A DNA stretch of 64,000 bases from positions 1-64,000 of the forward strand of contig NZ_JMIR01000013.1 in NCBI RefSeq assembly GCF_000714935.1. Reading direction: 5' to 3'. Both the position numbers and the translations under genes were made by a program. This DNA comes from Tumebacillus flagellatus (lineage in GTDB: Bacteria > Bacillota > Bacilli > Tumebacillales > Tumebacillaceae). The stretch's first letter is position 1. Each line of letters opens with the position of its first letter. Below are positions 7,871-16,411 of the stretch, one piece after another. Under the pieces are notes generated by a model. That model was given only the letters and a program-made list of their open reading frames with translations. It did not search any database and had not been told where the DNA came from.

Positions 7871-8971
7871 TCACCTCGTATGCCTGGAGATGTTTAGCAA
7901 GATTCCAATCCCGGTCAACATCAGCGTCAAGGACGATCCCCCGTAGGAGATCAGCGGGAGCGTAATCCCCGTGACCGGCATGGAGCCGGTGACGACGCCA
8001 ATGTTGATGATCACTTGCACCGCGATCATCCCGGTGATGCCGACCGCAAGCAGCGAGCCGAACGTATCCGGCGCTGTAATCGCGGTGCGCAGTCCCCGCC
8101 AGATCATCAGCAGGAACAAAAGCAGCACCGTGGCCCCGCCGATGAAGCCCAGCTCCTCGGCGAGAATGGAGAAGACAAAGTCGGTCTGCGGCTCCGGCAA
8201 GTAGAGGAACTTTTGACGGCTCCGTCCCAAGCCCAAGCCCATCAGTCCGCCCGGCCCCAGCGCATAGAGCGATTGGATGATGTGATACCCTGCATCCAGT
8301 TCGTACGCCCAAGGGTCCATAAAAGCAAAGATCCGTTTCAAGCGGTAAGGCGCCACCACGACCAACCCGACAAACGCCGGAATCGCCAAGCTCGCGAGAC
8401 CGAGGAGATGCGCGATCCGTGCGCCGGCGGCAAAGATGATGATGATCGCCGTGCCCATCAGGACAACAGATTGTCCAAGGTCAGGCTCCAACATGATCAA
8501 TCCGACGGCCGAGACGACGATGGCGAGCGGCGGGAGCAGCCCCCGCTTGAATTCGGCGATGCGGTCTTGCGTCCGCTCCAACATGTACGCGAAGAAGATG
8601 ATGATCCCGAGCTTGGCGAATTCGGACGGCTGGATGCCGAACGATCCGATCCCAAGCCAAGCCCGCGATCCCCCGCGCACCGACCCGATGCCCGGAATGG
8701 CGACGGCGATCAGAAAGAGGAAGCAGATCAGAAGCAGGGGTTTGGCGACCTTTCTAAGCTTGTGGTACTCATAGTTCATCATCACGAACATCGAGATGAT
8801 CCCAAGCACCGCCCACATCAATTGACGTTTGGCGTAGAAAAACTGATCGTCAAACTTTTGCGCAGAGAGCACCGCACTGGCACTATACACGATGACGACG
8901 CCGATCCCCAGAAGCAAAAGCGTGGATAAAATGATCAGCGTATCGGGATACGATTTGATCTTGCCGTTCAT
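7871..8971 (-). CDS. spoVE: SEDS peptidoglycan polymerase SpoVE/FtsW
   Basis: Polytopic membrane glycosyltransferase that polymerises lipid II, working with a class B PBP. 366 aa with about ten hydrophobic segments. SEDS marks include GSRAWLGIGSFGIQPSEFAK, LEPDLGQS (the catalytic Asp region) and the C-terminal SMPVTGITLPLISYGGSS. The location after murD matches B. subtilis spoVE, which builds spore cortex with SpoVD, and spoVD is in the same cluster. FtsW is an equally valid family name; the choice rests on synteny. Start ATG has SD GGGGGTGA. Confidence 0.9.
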   Translation of the reverse strand: MNGKIKSYPDTLIILSTLLLLGIGVVIVYSASAVLSAQKFDDQFFYAKRQLMWAVLGIISMFVMMNYEYHKLRKVAKPLLLICFLFLIAVAIPGIGSVRGGSRAWLGIGSFGIQPSEFAKLGIIIFFAYMLERTQDRIAEFKRGLLPPLAIVVSAVGLIMLEPDLGQSVVLMGTAIIIIFAAGARIAHLLGLASLAIPAFVGLVVVAPYRLKRIFAFMDPWAYELDAGYHIIQSLYALGPGGLMGLGLGRSRQKFLYLPEPQTDFVFSILAEELGFIGGATVLLLFLLMIWRGLRTAITAPDTFGSLLAVGITGMIAVQVIINIGVVTGSMPVTGITLPLISYGGSSLTLMLTGIGILLNISRHTR

Positions 8972-9012
8972 GCGGCAACAGTCACCCCCGGATACTCGGT
9001 CTCGTCCAATCG

Positions 9013-10359
9013 CTATAATGTATGCACAGCTTTTTTAAACATGCTCCCTCTCTCTTCGAATGACCCGAACATGTCCCAAGACGCGCACGCGGGGCTCAGC
9101 AAGACGGTGTCGCCTACTTCGGCCCGCTCGGCTGCCAGCCGCACAGCCGCTTCGAGCGAGTCGGTTTTTTCCGCCGTTTTGCCCGCGAGGTTCGCCACAT
9201 GGAGGAAGCGGTCTGCCGCTTGCCCGATGGCGACGACGTGCTTGACATGCTTCTCAAACACCGGAACCAGCTCGTGGAAGTCCATCCCGCGGTCGAGTCC
9301 GCCCGCGATCAGCACGACGCTTGGAAACGCGGTGATCGCCTGCGTTGCCGCCGCTGCGTTCGTGGCTTTGGAGTCGTTGTAGAAGTCCACTCCGCTCTTG
9401 GTCGCCACGTACTCGGTGCGGTGTTCAACGCCGCGAAACGTCCGCGCCACTTCGACGACCGCTTCGGCAGGTGCTCCTGCCGCCAAACAGATCGCCGCCG
9501 CCGCGAGGACGTTTTGCAAGTTGTGAACACCTGCGAGCCCGACTTCGGACACCGGGAGAAGAGGAAGATTTTTGCCGTTCAAGATAGCGTGGATATGACC
9601 ATCTTGGACAAAAACGCCCTCTTCTAAAACTTCGGACGTCGAGAACCACACAAGGCGCGCTTGGGTGGTCTGTGCCGCCAAGCGCACTTCTTCCTGATCC
9701 CAGTTCAAAACCGCCGTGTCGCCCTCCGTCTGGTTGGCAAACAAGCGGAACTTGGCGTCGCGGTACTCCTCCATCGTGCCGTGGTAATCGAGATGCGCCG
9801 AATAGAGGTTGAGCAGCGCCCCGATCTTCGGGCGAAACGCCTGGGTGCCCATCAGTTGGAACGAGGACAGCTCCGCGACCAGCCATTGATCGGCCGTCAC
9901 CGTCTCCGCCACTTCGGAGAGCGCGAGGCCGATGTTGCCGGCGACGACCGGGTGCAGGTCCGCCGCTTCCAGCATCTTGCCGACCAGCGTGGTCGTCGTG
10001 GTCTTGCCGTTGCTGCCGGTGATGCCGATCACCGGCGCTTTGGCCACTTCATACGCCAGTTCCACTTCCGTCACGACCGGGATGCCGAGCGTAAGCGCTT
10101 GGCGCACCGGAGCGGCTTTGTACGGAATGCCGGGGTTTTTCACGACGAGGGCGAGCCCCGGATGCACGATGCCCTCCGGATGCCCGCCGCCGATCACGTT
10201 GATGCCCAATGCTTGCAACTCCGCTGCCAGCGGATCTTCGCGGAGGTCTTTTTGGTCGTTGACGGTGACCTCCGCGCCGAGTTTTTGCAAAAGTCGTGCG
10301 GCCGCCGCGCCGGAGCGGGCAAGGCCGAGCACGAGAACTTTTTTTCCTGTGTACTCCAC
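9013..10359 (-). CDS. murD: UDP-MurNAc-L-Ala:D-Glu ligase MurD
   Basis: Mur ligase that adds D-glutamate to UDP-MurNAc-L-Ala using ATP. The N-terminal Rossmann domain starts KKVLVLGLARSG; the ATP P-loop is GITGSNGKTTTTTL; the central ligase motif has NLYSAHLDYH, and the C-terminal domain has FYNDSKATN and LSPACASWDMF. Start GTG at 10359 (MEYTGKK) is chosen because GGGAG is 9 nt upstream; the ATG three codons earlier touches the SD directly. 448 aa. It lies 13 nt after mraY in the same operon. Confidence 0.96.
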   Translation of the reverse strand: MEYTGKKVLVLGLARSGAAAARLLQKLGAEVTVNDQKDLREDPLAAELQALGINVIGGGHPEGIVHPGLALVVKNPGIPYKAAPVRQALTLGIPVVTEVELAYEVAKAPVIGITGSNGKTTTTTLVGKMLEAADLHPVVAGNIGLALSEVAETVTADQWLVAELSSFQLMGTQAFRPKIGALLNLYSAHLDYHGTMEEYRDAKFRLFANQTEGDTAVLNWDQEEVRLAAQTTQARLVWFSTSEVLEEGVFVQDGHIHAILNGKNLPLLPVSEVGLAGVHNLQNVLAAAAICLAAGAPAEAVVEVARTFRGVEHRTEYVATKSGVDFYNDSKATNAAAATQAITAFPSVVLIAGGLDRGMDFHELVPVFEKHVKHVVAIGQAADRFLHVANLAGKTAEKTDSLEAAVRLAAERAEVGDTVLLSPACASWDMFGSFEERGSMFKKAVHTL

Positions 10360-10372
10360 GTTGTGCATCTCC

Positions 10373-11338
10373 CTACGGTTTCAAATACAGTGCCAAAGAC
10401 CCGACGGCGAGCAGCAGCCCGACGGTCCAGAACGTGCCGACGACGCGCCACTCCGACCATCCGATCAACTCAAAGTGATGGTGTAACGGCGACATCTTGA
10501 AGATGCGGCGTCCAAAGGTCTGGAACGAGATGACTTGCAGGATGACGGACAGCACTTCCGCCACGAACACGCCGCCGATCAAGAACACGTAGATTTCCGT
10601 CTTGGTCAAGATCGCGACCGTGGCGAGCGCGCCGCCGAGTGCGAGCGATCCGGTGTCGCCCATGAAGACTTTCGCCGGGTTGACGTTGAACACGAGGAAG
10701 CCGAGCAACGCCCCGACCATCGCCGCGCAGAAGATCGCCACTTCCATGTTCGACGTCCACCACGCGAGAATCGCGTAGGAACCGAACGCGATGGCGGTCG
10801 TGCCCGCTGCGAGGCCGTCCAGACCGTCGGTCAAGTTAACCGCGTTGGACATGCCGATGACCATCAACACGAGGAACGGCAGATAGAAAAATCCGAGGTT
10901 CAGCGGCGTGTCGATCAACGGGATGTTGATCTTCATATCGATGAGTCCGGCGTAGTTCATCACGATGTAGAGCGCAACGCCCAAGATGATCTGCCCGAGC
11001 AATTTCTGACGGGCTTTCAGACCCAGATTGCGCTTGAGCGCGACTTTGATGTAGTCGTCGAGGAAGCCGACGAGACCGTATCCCAGCGTCACGAACAACA
11101 GCAAGTACGTCGAAAACGAAAGATCGGAGAATTTCAGCGTCGTAATCGTCAGCGCGGCGAGAAAAATCATGCCGCCCATCGTCGGGGTCCCGGATTTCTT
11201 CTGATGGCTTTGCGGGCCCTCTTGGCGGATCGCCTGCCCGAATTTCAGGCGGCGCAAAAACGGAATGAACAGCGGACCCAGGATCACCGCGATAAGAAAC
11301 GCGACCCCGGTCGTCCACAACATGACCTTGATATCCAT
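10373..11338 (-). CDS. mraY: Phospho-MurNAc-pentapeptide transferase MraY
   Basis: Integral membrane enzyme that moves phospho-MurNAc-pentapeptide onto undecaprenyl phosphate, giving lipid I. 321 aa, ten predicted spans. Key motifs are GFLDDYIKV (DD of the Mg site), [15 protein letters not shown] and the C-terminal [19 protein letters not shown] is 10 nt from the ATG. It lies between murF and murD, as in most dcw clusters. Confidence 0.97.
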   Translation of the reverse strand: MDIKVMLWTTGVAFLIAVILGPLFIPFLRRLKFGQAIRQEGPQSHQKKSGTPTMGGMIFLAALTITTLKFSDLSFSTYLLLFVTLGYGLVGFLDDYIKVALKRNLGLKARQKLLGQIILGVALYIVMNYAGLIDMKINIPLIDTPLNLGFFYLPFLVLMVIGMSNAVNLTDGLDGLAAGTTAIAFGSYAILAWWTSNMEVAIFCAAMVGALLGFLVFNVNPAKVFMGDTGSLALGGALATVAILTKTEIYVFLIGGVFVAEVLSVILQVISFQTFGRRIFKMSPLHHHFELIGWSEWRVVGTFWTVGLLLAVGSLALYLKP

Positions 11339-11370
11339 GACTTCTGGTCCTCCCCTTGTGTCTTCGCAAC

Positions 11371-12768
11371 TCAGGTCAGCGCCCGCACAACATCGGCGAG
11401 ACCGATTCCCAGCGAAGATTTGACGAGGACGATCGCCCCGCCCGTTTCGTCTTGTGCATGGCGTTGCAGTTGTGTTCCAAGATACTCGATGGCTTGCGGT
11501 TTGTCTCCCGCCTCATACAAAACTCCGGAAAAACCGCCCTGACGCGCCCCTTCCGCGATGTCGCGCGCCAGGTCGCCGATGCAGACCAGTTCGTCGACGG
11601 CAAGACCCGCGAGGAACGCGCCCGTCGCCCGGTGCATCTCCACAGAATCCGGCCCGAGCTCCAGCATGCCGCCGAGCGCCGCGATCTTGTAGCCCCCCGG
11701 CATGTCGGAGAGCATCTGGAGCGCGGCTTTCATCGAAGTCGGCGAAGCGTTGTACGCGTCGTCGATGACAGTGCCGTTCACGCCCTTGGCTTGGTGCACT
11801 TCAAACCGGCGGGCGGTCAGTTTGGCTTGCGAAAGCCCCTTGCGAATCTCGTCGCGGGTCATGCCGAGCTCTTCGCCGACGGCGACGGCAGCCAGCGCGT
11901 TGCCGAGTTGGTGGAGGCCCGGTACGGAGAGCGAGTACGTTCCCTCTTCCCCTTCAAGCGAGAAGCGGGATCCTGCAATGCCGAGATTCTCCACGTTGAC
12001 GGCACGTACGTCGTTGCCCTCCCCAAATCCAAACCATACGACGGGAGCTTGTGTTTTCGACGCGCGCTCGCGAAGGAGCGGTTCGTCGCCAAACAGAATC
12101 GCTTTGCCGCTTGCCGGAAGCGCTTCGATCAACTCGCACTTCGCGTCGGCGATGCCGCTTTGCGACCCGAGGTACTCGATGTGCGCTTCCCCGATGTTCG
12201 TGATCACACCGATTTGCGGCGACGCCAAGCGCGCCAACAACTCGATCTCGTGGAAATGGTTCATCCCCATCTCGAGCACCGCCACTTCGGTGCTCTCTTC
12301 CAACTGCAACAGCATCAGCGGCACGCCGATGTGGTTGTTGAGGTTGCCGAGCGTCTTCTGCACGCGGAAACGCTCGGAAAGCACGGACGCCAGCAAGTCT
12401 TTGGTCGACGTTTTGCCGTTGGAGCCCGTCACGCCGACGACGCGCAGGTTTTTCAACTCGTTGCGGTAGCCTGCCGCCAAGCGTTGCAGGCCGAGCAGCG
12501 TGTCTTCCACTTCGATCAGCGCGAGACGTTGCGCTTTTTCCGGAATCGGTTTGCCCGCTTGCCAGAGCGCGGCGACGGCGCCTTGCTCCACCGCCGCTTC
12601 GATGAAGTCGTGCGCGTCAAACCTCTCCCCGACGATCGGGACGAACAGGCGTCCCGTCATTTCCTTGCGCGTGTCGGTCGCGACACCGCGAACGGAAAGC
12701 GACGCAACGCCTGCAATCAGTCGACCGCCCGCGAGGACGGCAATCTCTCCTGCTGTGCGCTCCATCAT
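11371..12768 (-). CDS. murF: UDP-MurNAc-tripeptide:D-Ala-D-Ala ligase MurF
   Basis: Adds D-Ala-D-Ala to UDP-MurNAc-tripeptide. 465 aa. The N-terminal substrate domain has [16 protein letters not shown]; the P-loop is [14 protein letters not shown]; the central domain has [10 protein letters not shown] and GMNHFHEI, and the C-terminal domain has [12 protein letters not shown]. The start ATG overlaps the murE stop (ATGA), with SD GAGGTGA. murF inside the cluster is common in bacteria, but in B. subtilis it lies elsewhere. Confidence 0.96.
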   Translation of the reverse strand: MMERTAGEIAVLAGGRLIAGVASLSVRGVATDTRKEMTGRLFVPIVGERFDAHDFIEAAVEQGAVAALWQAGKPIPEKAQRLALIEVEDTLLGLQRLAAGYRNELKNLRVVGVTGSNGKTSTKDLLASVLSERFRVQKTLGNLNNHIGVPLMLLQLEESTEVAVLEMGMNHFHEIELLARLASPQIGVITNIGEAHIEYLGSQSGIADAKCELIEALPASGKAILFGDEPLLRERASKTQAPVVWFGFGEGNDVRAVNVENLGIAGSRFSLEGEEGTYSLSVPGLHQLGNALAAVAVGEELGMTRDEIRKGLSQAKLTARRFEVHQAKGVNGTVIDDAYNASPTSMKAALQMLSDMPGGYKIAALGGMLELGPDSVEMHRATGAFLAGLAVDELVCIGDLARDIAEGARQGGFSGVLYEAGDKPQAIEYLGTQLQRHAQDETGGAIVLVKSSLGIGLADVVRALT

Positions 12769-14249
12769 GACTGTTCACCTCGAATCGCAGCCGCCGCCAC
12801 TTCACGGTCGTCAAAGTGGTGTTTGGTCTTGCCGATGATCTGGTACGTTTCATGGCCTTTGCCCGCGATCAAGATCACGTCGTCATCCTCTGCTTGCGCC
12901 ACCGCAAACCGAATCGCTTCGGCGCGGTCGGTGATGCGGACATAACGGCCCTGCTCCACGTCGCGCACGCCCGCTTCCATGTCGTCGAGGATGAGCTCCG
13001 GGTCTTCCGTGCGCGGGTTGTCGGACGTCAACACCGCCAAGTCCGCGTAGTCGGTTGCGATCTTCGCCATGATCGGGCGCTTCGTGCGGTCGCGGTCTCC
13101 ACCGCAACCGACGAGGCACATCACGCGGCCTTTCGCAAATTCGCGCACCGTCTTCAGCGCGTTTTCCAGCGAGTCCGGCGTGTGCGAATAATCGACGATC
13201 ACCGCAAATTTCTGACCGGCGTTGACACGCTCAAACCGACCGTCCACACCCGGCACCGCTTCAAGCGACGCCTTGATCTGATCCAGACTCAAACCTTCCA
13301 ATAAGCAAGCAGCCGCGGCCGCCAACGTGTTGTACACGTTGAACTTGCCTGTGAGCTGAAGTTTCAGCTCCGTCTCGCCCGCAAAAGTAACCAACTTGTA
13401 AGAGACGCCGTGCGACTGAATCTTCACGTCGAGCGCCCGCACATCCGCTTCGTTGTCGATCCCGTACGTGATCACTTGCGCCGTTGTCGCCCCTCGGAAG
13501 AAACCCGCTTCCGGGTCGTCGGCGTTGATCACAGCAAAGCTTCCCTCTGCCGGGTCGTCGCTGTACGTGTTGCCAAGCCGCGAGAAAAACTTCGCCTTCG
13601 CGTGGCGGTACTCTTCCATCGAGCCGTGATAGTCCAGATGGTCTTGCGTCAAGTTGGTAAAAACAGCGGTGCGGTACTGCGTGCCCGCGACGCGTCCCAA
13701 CTCCAGCGCATGCGACGAAACTTCCATCACCGGATACTCCACGCCCGCGTCGAGCATTTCCCGGAAAATACGCTGGAGCACCAAAGCTTCCGGCGTGGTG
13801 TTCGACGTCTCATACTCCACGTCGGCATACTTGACTTTCAGCGTCCCGATCAGGCCGGTCGCATGCCCGTTGTCGCGCAGAATGCGCTCGATCAGCGACG
13901 TGGTCGTGGTTTTGCCGTTGGTGCCCGTGACGCCGATGACTTTCATCTGTTTCGACGGATGACGATAAAAAACGGACGCAAGCACCGCAGCCATCGTCCC
14001 CGTGTTCGGGACGATGACCTGCGGTGCTGCAAGTCCTTCGAATTCTTGTTCGACGACGACAGCCGACGCTCCGGCCGCCACCGCTTTTTGAACATAGTCA
14101 TGCCCATCCACCGTATAGCCGCGCAGGGCCACAAAGAGGCTCCCCGGCTTCACGTCTCGCGAATCCGGGGTGATGCTCGTAATCTCAACGTCGTCAGAGC
14201 CGACGACGCGTTTGAGGATGATGGGGGCAATCAACTCGCGCAACCGCAA
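12765..14249 (-). CDS. murE: UDP-MurNAc-L-Ala-D-Glu:meso-DAP ligase MurE
   Basis: Adds the third stem-peptide residue. The motif DNPR at residues 410-413 followed by TEDP is the known meso-diaminopimelate specificity motif, so the wall is predicted to be A1gamma type. 494 aa. The P-loop is GVTGTNGKTTTT, with HHxLDYH-like DHLDYHGSM in the centre. The start is TTG at 14249 (MRLRELIAP) with GAGGAGG eight nt upstream; no ATG is available nearby. It overlaps murF by four bases. Confidence 0.96.
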   Translation of the reverse strand: MRLRELIAPIILKRVVGSDDVEITSITPDSRDVKPGSLFVALRGYTVDGHDYVQKAVAAGASAVVVEQEFEGLAAPQVIVPNTGTMAAVLASVFYRHPSKQMKVIGVTGTNGKTTTTSLIERILRDNGHATGLIGTLKVKYADVEYETSNTTPEALVLQRIFREMLDAGVEYPVMEVSSHALELGRVAGTQYRTAVFTNLTQDHLDYHGSMEEYRHAKAKFFSRLGNTYSDDPAEGSFAVINADDPEAGFFRGATTAQVITYGIDNEADVRALDVKIQSHGVSYKLVTFAGETELKLQLTGKFNVYNTLAAAAACLLEGLSLDQIKASLEAVPGVDGRFERVNAGQKFAVIVDYSHTPDSLENALKTVREFAKGRVMCLVGCGGDRDRTKRPIMAKIATDYADLAVLTSDNPRTEDPELILDDMEAGVRDVEQGRYVRITDRAEAIRFAVAQAEDDDVILIAGKGHETYQIIGKTKHHFDDREVAAAAIRGEQS

Positions 14250-14327
14250 CTGCGTTTCCTCCTCGCTGCTTCCGAATCCTTCATCTACCCACCAGTATGG
14301 ACCATTCCACCCGTTCCAGACAATACG

Positions 14328-16286
14328 CTATTGCTTCTTCTGCTCCGCCGGAGCCTGTTGGTCGGACAGATACAGACGGACGGTGGAACCGGGCGGAACT
14401 TTCGTACCGGCGGCAGGTGATTGATCGACGATATACTTGCCCGTGCCTGTGGTCTCGGTTTTCAACTGCAGACCGGCACCGAGCATTTCCTTTTGCGCAT
14501 CTTGAACCGACATGCCGGCAATCAGCGGCACTTCGACCGGTTTGACGTCGAAGTAGCTATACTCCTTGGCCAAGCCTTGCTTGGAAGTCGGAACGTTCAA
14601 GTAATGCAGGCTGTCTCCGAGAATGTTCCCGACGACCGGCGCCGCGATAACGCCCCCGAAGATGAGCGGCGCTTTCGGGTTGTCAATCGCGATGTACGCG
14701 ACCAGACGCGGGTTGTCGACAGGAGCCATGCCAATAAAAGATACGATGTAGTGGCCGCTTTTATAAGCGCCGTTTTCGGCAACTTGCGCCGTACCGGTTT
14801 TACCGCCGACGCGATAGCCGTCGAGAAACGCGTTTTTACCGGAACCGCGCGCCACGACCGATTCCAGCGTTTCGCGCACTTGGCGGGCGGTATTCTCCGA
14901 CACGACGCGGCGGACCGCTTCCGGCTTGACCTCTTCGATCACCTGGTTGGTGTCGGGGTCGCGCCACTCCTTGGCAAGATGCGGTTTCATCAGCGTCCCG
15001 CCGTTGGCGATGGCGGAGACGGCCATCACCTGTTGGATCGGCGTGACGGAGACCCCTTGGCCGAACGACGTGGTCGCCAGGTCGACCGGGGTGACTTTGT
15101 TCACGTTAAAGAGAATCCCCTTGCCCTCGCCCGGCAGGTCGATGCCGGTCTTCTGACCGAAACCGAACTTGTTGATGTAGTCGAACAGTTTTTCCTTGCC
15201 GAGCTTCTGACCCATCAGCATAAAACCGGGGTTGCACGAGTTTTCGACGACGTCGAGCATCGTCTCTTGCCCGTGCCCGCCCGCTTTCCAGCAGCGGATG
15301 TTGCGCCCGCCGACCGTGTAGTAGCCGGGGTCGTAGAACGGGTCTTGAAGCGTGATTTTCTTCTCTTCCAGCGCCGCCGCCAGCGTGACGATCTTGAACG
15401 TCGAACCCGGTTCGAAGTTTTTCCAGATCGCGAGGTCCCGGTTGTACGTTTCTTGCGGGTAGCTGCGGTAGGAGCCGTTTTTGAACGTGGGGTAGTTGGC
15501 GAGCGCCAGAATCTCGCCGGTTTTCGGGTCGGCGACGATCGACATGACCCCGTCGGGGTTGTACTGCGCGACGACGTTCTCGATTTCGCGCTCGACAAAC
15601 GTCTGAATCTCTTTGTCGATCGTCAAGCTCAAATTCTGCCCGTTTTGCGGCGCGACGTACTCGTCGTCTTCCTTGGGCATCTCTTCCCCGCGCGCGTTTG
15701 CAAAAAACGAAATGCGCCCGGGCTTGCCCTGCAAGCGGTCATTGTACCACGATTCCACGCCGGTCAACCCTTGGTTGTCGACCCCGGCGAACCCGAGGAT
15801 GTGCGCCGCCAGCCCGTCGTCCGGGTAGTAGCGCTTGCCCTCTTCGGTGACGTAGATGCCGGTGAGGTTCAGATCGCGGACCTGCTTGGCTTTTTCGTCG
15901 GTGACTTTGCGCCCGCCGGGGGCCAGATAGACCATCAGCGCGCGCTTGGAGATTTGTTGCTGGACTTTTTCCTTGGGCATTTCGAGCACGGGGGCGAGCT
16001 TGGCCGCTGTGCCCTCTTTGTCCTTGACTTGCGCCGGAATGACCACCACCGTCGGGGCGCTGCCGTTGTAAGCGAGCACCTCGCCATTGCGGTCGGTGAT
16101 CTGCCCGCGTTTGGGCTCGACCGGGATGTTGCGCCGCCACAGGTCTTCAGCCTGTTCGGTCAGCCAGGGCGCTTGAACCATCTGTATGTATCCCAGTCGC
16201 AAGATCAGGCAGAGGAACACGGCGGCCAGCAAGGCAAGGACGATCATCAGACGTTTGCGCAGCGTGACACTAGACAGCATTTGCAC
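14328..16286 (-). CDS. spoVD: Sporulation class B PBP SpoVD
   Basis: Transpeptidase partner of SpoVE in cortex synthesis. 652 aa: membrane anchor (about 12-32), dimerisation domain, transpeptidase with STFK (Ser295), SCN and KTGTAQ motifs, and a single C-terminal PASTA domain (about 585-640). The single PASTA and the place right after pbpB match B. subtilis SpoVD. Start GTG at 16286 has AGGAGG 7 nt upstream. The 112-bp gap before it carries a hairpin on the pbpB stop. A -10-like CATAATTT is present, but I could not fit a sigma-E -35 to it. Confidence 0.92.
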   Translation of the reverse strand: MQMLSSVTLRKRLMIVLALLAAVFLCLILRLGYIQMVQAPWLTEQAEDLWRRNIPVEPKRGQITDRNGEVLAYNGSAPTVVVIPAQVKDKEGTAAKLAPVLEMPKEKVQQQISKRALMVYLAPGGRKVTDEKAKQVRDLNLTGIYVTEEGKRYYPDDGLAAHILGFAGVDNQGLTGVESWYNDRLQGKPGRISFFANARGEEMPKEDDEYVAPQNGQNLSLTIDKEIQTFVEREIENVVAQYNPDGVMSIVADPKTGEILALANYPTFKNGSYRSYPQETYNRDLAIWKNFEPGSTFKIVTLAAALEEKKITLQDPFYDPGYYTVGGRNIRCWKAGGHGQETMLDVVENSCNPGFMLMGQKLGKEKLFDYINKFGFGQKTGIDLPGEGKGILFNVNKVTPVDLATTSFGQGVSVTPIQQVMAVSAIANGGTLMKPHLAKEWRDPDTNQVIEEVKPEAVRRVVSENTARQVRETLESVVARGSGKNAFLDGYRVGGKTGTAQVAENGAYKSGHYIVSFIGMAPVDNPRLVAYIAIDNPKAPLIFGGVIAAPVVGNILGDSLHYLNVPTSKQGLAKEYSYFDVKPVEVPLIAGMSVQDAQKEMLGAGLQLKTETTGTGKYIVDQSPAAGTKVPPGSTVRLYLSDQQAPAEQKKQ

Positions 16287-16385
16287 AGCCAGACCTCCTT
16301 TTCCATACTACGCTAAAATTATGCAGGAAAAAGAGGTACAAGAACCCGGCTTGACCATGCCCGTCCGCCGTCCATTAAACACAAG

Positions 16386-16411
16386 AAAACCCGCAGCGTC
16401 AAGACTGCGGG
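16386..16411 (-). terminator. Weak terminator or attenuator on pbpB stop codon
   Basis: Minus strand stem CCCGCAG/CTGCGGG (16411-16405 and 16396-16390) then TTTTC. The pbpB stop codon (16401-16399) is in the loop, so translation termination would compete with the hairpin. Partial read-through into spoVD is likely. Confidence 0.6.

Noticed and set aside
16287-16385. Sigma-E promoter expected for spoVD
   Set aside because: A CATAATTT -10-like box exists, but no -35 at 13-15 nt fits; not annotated.
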